From: Varanus komodoensis
Taxonomy: Eukaryota > Chordata > Lepidosauria > Squamata > Varanidae
DNA length: 64,000 bases
Direction of reading: 5' to 3'
Assembly (NCBI RefSeq): GCF_004798865.1
Contig: NW_025336481.1
Span: 29,673,444-29,737,443 of the forward strand
Shown here: piece after piece, positions 59,813-64,000 of the stretch
How the letters are laid out: the number at the start of each line of letters is the position of its first letter
How positions within the stretch are numbered: position 1 is the stretch's first letter
Notes under the pieces: generated by a model
Database searches by the model: none
Told to the model about the DNA's origin: nothing
The model's input: only the letters and a program-made list of their open reading frames with translations
Position numbers and translations under genes: made by a program

Positions 59813-61846
59813 ATTTTCCTGTTGCTCTCACAAATGAAAACATTTGGCCAATGTCCTACACATGACTGCTATGGGAGGGACAATCCTATGGGATGTGCAA
59901 AGTCAATCTGTGGTAGGGGAGCTAGCAAATTCCCTTCTTGAAGTGGAAGGTAAAGGGCAGTGGAGCATTTCCCTTGGATCTTCTTCTCTCCTTCCCCCAC
60001 TGTTTTTCCAAAAGGAAAGAAATAACTATGTTACTTCCAGTGCTACCATACTTTTCTCCCAGTTCCAAGAGAATGTTGGGGCAACTAGGGGATCCACAGC
60101 ATCCTCAGTCCAACCTGCAGCATTGACTATTTTTGTCTTTACTGCTAGAGAGTAGGTGGAGTGGAAGAGCTGCAGAGGTGACTGTACCTGCACTGGAGAA
60201 GCTTGTGAGGTCTCGTTCCCTGCTCATGGACCTCACACTCAGGGGAAGGGAGGGTAATCTAGTCTACAATGCAGTTCCCCACACCTGCACAGGACCCTGT
60301 GTTCTTCAGTCTACCAGGGACTATAACCTTACTACAGTAGAAGATGATAGAAAAAGGTATCACATAAAATCAAAGTAAAAGCAGCACACATACAATATAA
60401 GGTAAGATTGAGGATAAAGCCCGTTAAAGTATCTGTTACACATGATTTTTCCTGGATTATGAGCAGACAAACAATGCATTCTTCAGTCCATCAAAACTGT
60501 CATTCTGTGGATTTCTTGGTTAGCTGCAGTGCAAGTGACTGTATGAGAGGCAAAGGTGGACTTTCTCAGGCTGGGAGAGTGAGAATGCTGGCTCTTTCAT
60601 CCTGCCAGTTTTTTTCCTACCTAGCCTACCTTCTCCCTGCAGCCCCTGACTATCTTGTCATCCGTCTTGTCCTGGCTCACTGTGTTGCTGGCTGGAGCAG
60701 GGCTCTGCCTGAGGGAAATCAGAATCAGTGGCTTGCCACTTCCTCCTTCTGCACAGTGCTAACCAGAGTTAGCTTGAACCTCTTAGCTTGTCTGTAAAAG
60801 ATCCACTGCCACTCTTGCCTTCAACTACTGCTGCTGCCTAGTAGCTGCCTGCAGGAGTTTCTCTTCTTCCTGGCAGCACTGCTCCTGGCTTCTCTGACAC
60901 TCTCAAATCCCTTCACCATGTTAAGGTGTGCATCCAAGAGGGTGGGGGCAACCAATTCTACAACAGCAGAAGCAGCAACAACAATTAAGACAGGGTCCTG
61001 TGCAGGTGTCAGAACAATGGGCCTTGTCAGACTGCTGGCACCATAACACCTGTGCCAGAATGCTATATGCTGAAATATGAACCAGGTCCTGCCAAAAACT
61101 CTTCTCTGCAGAAAATCACCATAAGAACAACCCAGGTAACTAGGCTCTACGTCTCTTTTCTTCCTTTCAAATATATAGTTAAGCTTTTATTTATTTCCTC
61201 CTGCTTATAATGTACCATGCATTGATGTATGCAAAATAATAGAAATCCTAAAAGAAGTATATTTCATTTATCACAGTATATGGCTCTATTACTTGTGGCT
61301 CTTCTTCACTGGTCCTCAGCTAGATTGCAGCAGAGTACAGAACAGAGTTCACAAAACACAAGTCAAGGAAAAAATCAGTATATATTAACTTCAGCTCCTA
61401 ATACAGCTCCTATTCTTCAGCTCCTAATACAGACAGAACACATTCAAGCCTCCTTAATACAGCCTTGTGTCTCAGTACAAAGACTAAGCTCAAGAGAATG
61501 TTCTACTTTCATCTACCAGCAATGAGCACAATTTGTCCTGTCCCTTTCCCAGCTGTGTTGTCTGCCCATTGCCCCATATCATTGCTTCGTCCCCAGGGTG
61601 GACTCTGCTGAAATTTCCCCAGCTACTCAAATAAAGTTCTTTCAGAGCTTAGCTATTGATACTACCATTACTGTCAGTTTTATTTCACCACCATCCCCAG
61701 TCCTTCCCTCAAAAATCATCATAATAAAACCCTAGCAAACATTAGTCTTACTATCAAATCCTGTGTCCTGAACACAATGCAATATGTTTCATGGTGTGTC
61801 AACAAATCAGTTCAAACTACCAAAGTGCATTCTGAGCATACTTGAC
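59813..61846. other. No recognised gene; GC-richer patch
   Basis: The part at 60560-60960 is GC-richer and has a 129-codon frame (60408-60797) with no known domain. CTTCAGCTCCTAATACAG is duplicated at 61389-61406 and 61415-61432. No supported exon. Confidence 0.4.
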
Positions 61847-61975
61847 CAGAGGTGGGCAACTTTTAGCTGTCCAGTTGTTTTGACCAAAAACTTTGATGTT
61901 TGCTGAACACGCTGGCTTAGGCAGAAGAGAATTGTCAGCCAAAACTTCTGTAAGATTGTAAGTTGCTAACCCTTG
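61847..61975. mobile_element. Palindromic hAT-like MITE
   Basis: The left arm CAGAGGTGGGCAACTTTTAG and the right arm GTAAGTTGCTAACCCTTG are inverted copies, and the inner arms GTTTTGACCAAAAACTTTG and CAGCCAAAACTTCTG also pair. No target duplication is left. Confidence 0.55.
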
Positions 61976-63506
61976 CAGCAGAAACTTTGTACTTTGTAAG
62001 CCAATGGAAGAAAACATTTATACATTTTGCAAAAATAGCTATATGAACACCCCAAAATAGTGTAGGTTTTATTTTTCCTGAGATTTTCTGAAAATTTTTG
62101 GGGAAACTGTGAATTTATGATAGGACATGCTATGCTGTAGTTTAGGTTTCAGAATTATTAATGAAATAGTGTTCAAAACATTTTGTTACAGAATAGCCAC
62201 AGCCATTTCATGCACCCACAAAGTTCCTAGCTCCATGAGTCAAACGGACTAATACTATCAGTGATAGCTTGACTCATAGATAGATTATTTCTCTGTCTGG
62301 ATTACTGAACAAGCAAGTGGTCTTGATGGATTCAGCTGTAGTAGAATAATCATTACTTTGGTCCACACTGGATATCTAACAAAAATATTTCTCCTGCAAA
62401 AAGATGTCCTAGCTTCATTGTCATCCTGGTTTCCACATGTGTCAGTTTCTTCTGAGTTCTGCATCATTCTGATGGACATTTGAAATATCTGAAAACTTGT
62501 ACCCATGCTATGAAACAAGGAATAACTAATATTCCCATAAGTTGAACAGCTTCTTTTATGTATCTTCTAGATTCTAATTAGAGAAATAAACCTGTTATGC
62601 TAGCATTTCAATGATATATAAGATAGAACAGAATATAAATAAATGTTGTTATTATTAACTTCATTATGCCTTCAAGATGACTAATTTTCTCTACTGTTAT
62701 CACTCTTGTATAACAGTGTGTTGGTAACTTACTATAGTAGTTACTTACTATAGTTGCTAGCAAATATAATAATTACTATTACACTTCCAAGTAGAAGCTA
62801 TACAGTTAGAAAGATTAATAGAATTGATTATATTCTACTGAATATCCACAGTCCATCTTCCTTTCATTCAGCAATAACAAAGAAGAAGTCTGCTGTATTG
62901 GTCCTTTGTTAATAATCAGTTGGAGCAGGTCCAAAGTTACCTCGGTGGCCACAAAATCTCAAGTCACCCCAATATAGAGATCTCGGCAAAGATGTGGAAG
63001 TTACTGAGTAGCATCAGTCTGGAAGACTTGAACAAGATACCTAAGACTAGCCTAGCTAACTTAAGGAGTGAGACTGTTGGGCAGCAGAGTAGATGGATCC
63101 AACAACAAAGCTTTCATTCTATGATACAGGAATACTTCTCCTAAAATCTCAGTTTCTACATAATCCTGAAATTGTGAAGCACAATGTTTCTGTGCTAAAC
63201 AAACAAAACCTCACACACCCTATCCTTTTGCTCAGTAGCATAAAAAAGCTTTCAGGAACAACTCTGAATATTCATTACAGGGACATAATGATTGTGTACA
63301 TACTTCCATCGTTAATTAGAATGAAAGAGTAGCTACCATGGACTACGTATACTTGCAAATACCAACCTGATTTCTAAATTATGACCAGACAAGAAGAACC
63401 ATGGGATTACCTTGAAGTTAGTCAATCCAAAGGCTTGGCAGAAAATATATCCTGATCCTGAGGATTCCTAACCACTAGACAGAACAGGTTCAGATATGAC
63501 CTGGGC
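61976..63506. other. No recognised feature
   Basis: AT-rich sequence. TTACTATAGT occurs twice near 62730-62757. No supported gene. Confidence 0.45.
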
Positions 63507-63898
63507 CAGTGATGGTGAACTTTTTACAGACTGAGCACCCAAACTGCAACCCTAAACCCACTTATTTATCACAAAGTGCCACCACTACAAGAAAATCTGA
63601 AAACTGAGGTTTTAGTTTAGAAAAAACAACTCACAGCCAGTCCAAGCAATTATATATATATCCTTGGCAGCGCACTGACCGGCCATGCGAAAACTCGGAC
63701 AAGTCGTGGCTAATGAGTCATGGCTCATGATGTCATTGCCTGGCTCCACTGCTCCTTTCCGACCATGCACATGACCCCTATGTGCAGTTATCCGAAGCTC
63801 AGCTGCTGGGGTGATGCTGGGGGGACTTGGCTCACATACTGACACAAAGAACTCTGTGTACCTGCTGTGGCACATGTGCCACAGGTTCACCACCACTG
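63507..63898. mobile_element. Non-autonomous hAT-like transposon, 392 bp
   Basis: The left end CAGTGATGGTGAACTTTTT and the right end AGGTTCACCACCACTG are inverted with one or two changes. The interior begins AGCACCCAAACTGCAACCC and CTTATTTATCACAAAGTGCC, then CTGAGGTTTTAGTTTAG, a family common in amniotes. The flanking 8-mers ACCTGGGC and CCCTAGTG match at four positions only, so the target duplication is worn or lost. It is a different family from 12955-13260. The 120-codon minus ORF over it is not a transposase. Confidence 0.8.
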
Positions 63899-63978
63899 CC
63901 CTAGTGTTTTCTGCACAGCTCATCATTTCTGCCCATTCTAAACACATTCCAACCATCATACCAGGACACCTCATTTTT

Positions 63979-64000
63979 GTAACCCTAACCCTACCCTGGT
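63979..64000. repeat. Short telomere-like repeat at window end
   Basis: GTAACCCTAACCCTACCCTGG holds two CCCTAA-type units and one worn one. The array could go on beyond the window edge. Confidence 0.4.

Noticed and set aside
60408-60797. 129-codon plus-strand ORF
   Set aside because: Lies in a GC-richer patch where chance frames are longer; no domain or gene structure.
63612-63974. 120-codon minus-strand ORF as a hAT transposase
   Set aside because: No transposase motif, and it runs out of the MITE at its right end.
1-64000. Endogenous retrovirus or other virus-derived element
   Set aside because: No paired LTRs, gag, pol or env remains were recognised. The reverse transcriptases here are all non-LTR LINE types.
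1-64000. CRISPR arrays, operons, bacterial genes
   Set aside because: Spliced host exon, LINEs, SINEs and MITEs show vertebrate nuclear DNA. No regularly spaced repeats occur.

Overview
The window is vertebrate nuclear DNA, AT-rich, gene-poor and crowded with old transposons. The repeat set points to a squamate reptile (lizard or snake): BovB-type RTE LINEs, CR1 and L2-like LINEs, tRNA-derived SINEs and many short hAT-type MITEs. The species cannot be told from the sequence alone.

The one host gene I recognise with confidence is SYT1 (synaptotagmin-1) on the minus strand. Its first coding exon lies at 14645-14842, with a clean acceptor, a good start context and a phase-1 donor placed as in mammalian SYT1. 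The next SYT1 exon (transmembrane segment) was not found at 1-14644, so the left part of the window is probably the following intron. The DNA to the right is upstream of the first coding exon, either 5'-UTR introns or upstream flank. A second, weaker gene signal is a minus-strand last-exon candidate at 49250-49564 (acceptor, 47 codons, stop, AATAAA) that I cannot name. A 170-codon plus-strand ORF at 20021-20533 is also unexplained.

Layout: 1-1584 is the 3' part of a BovB LINE cut by the window edge; 5495-6110 is a CR1-like fragment; 7375-9066 is an L2-like LINE carrying a BovB 3' fragment with a 13-bp target duplication; 9075-9976 holds short MITEs; 12224-13260 holds a CR1 piece, a palindromic MITE and a 306-bp hAT MITE with an exact 8-bp duplication; 14645-14842 is SYT1; 16480-17095 is a MIR-like SINE followed by a second RTE lineage; 18748-30172 has scattered SINEs in a long, otherwise repeat-poor stretch; 31050-33162 is a decayed CR1 LINE; 36584-39195 is a long 5'-truncated BovB on the minus strand; 42109-42439 is a second copy of the hAT MITE with its own 8-bp duplication; 47399-48195 and 56455-56700 are more of the second RTE lineage; 51610-52435 is a LINE-like repeat next to a CR1 tail; 59590-59812 is a CR1-like tail; 63507-63898 is another hAT MITE.

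I saw no rRNA, functional tRNA, CRISPR array, virus-derived element or operon-like structure. Most open frames of 60-130 codons look like chance or like antisense shadows of LINEs. No clearly new system is visible; the best leads are the unnamed last exon, the 170-codon ORF and the CCAAT/octamer cluster at 4732-4839.
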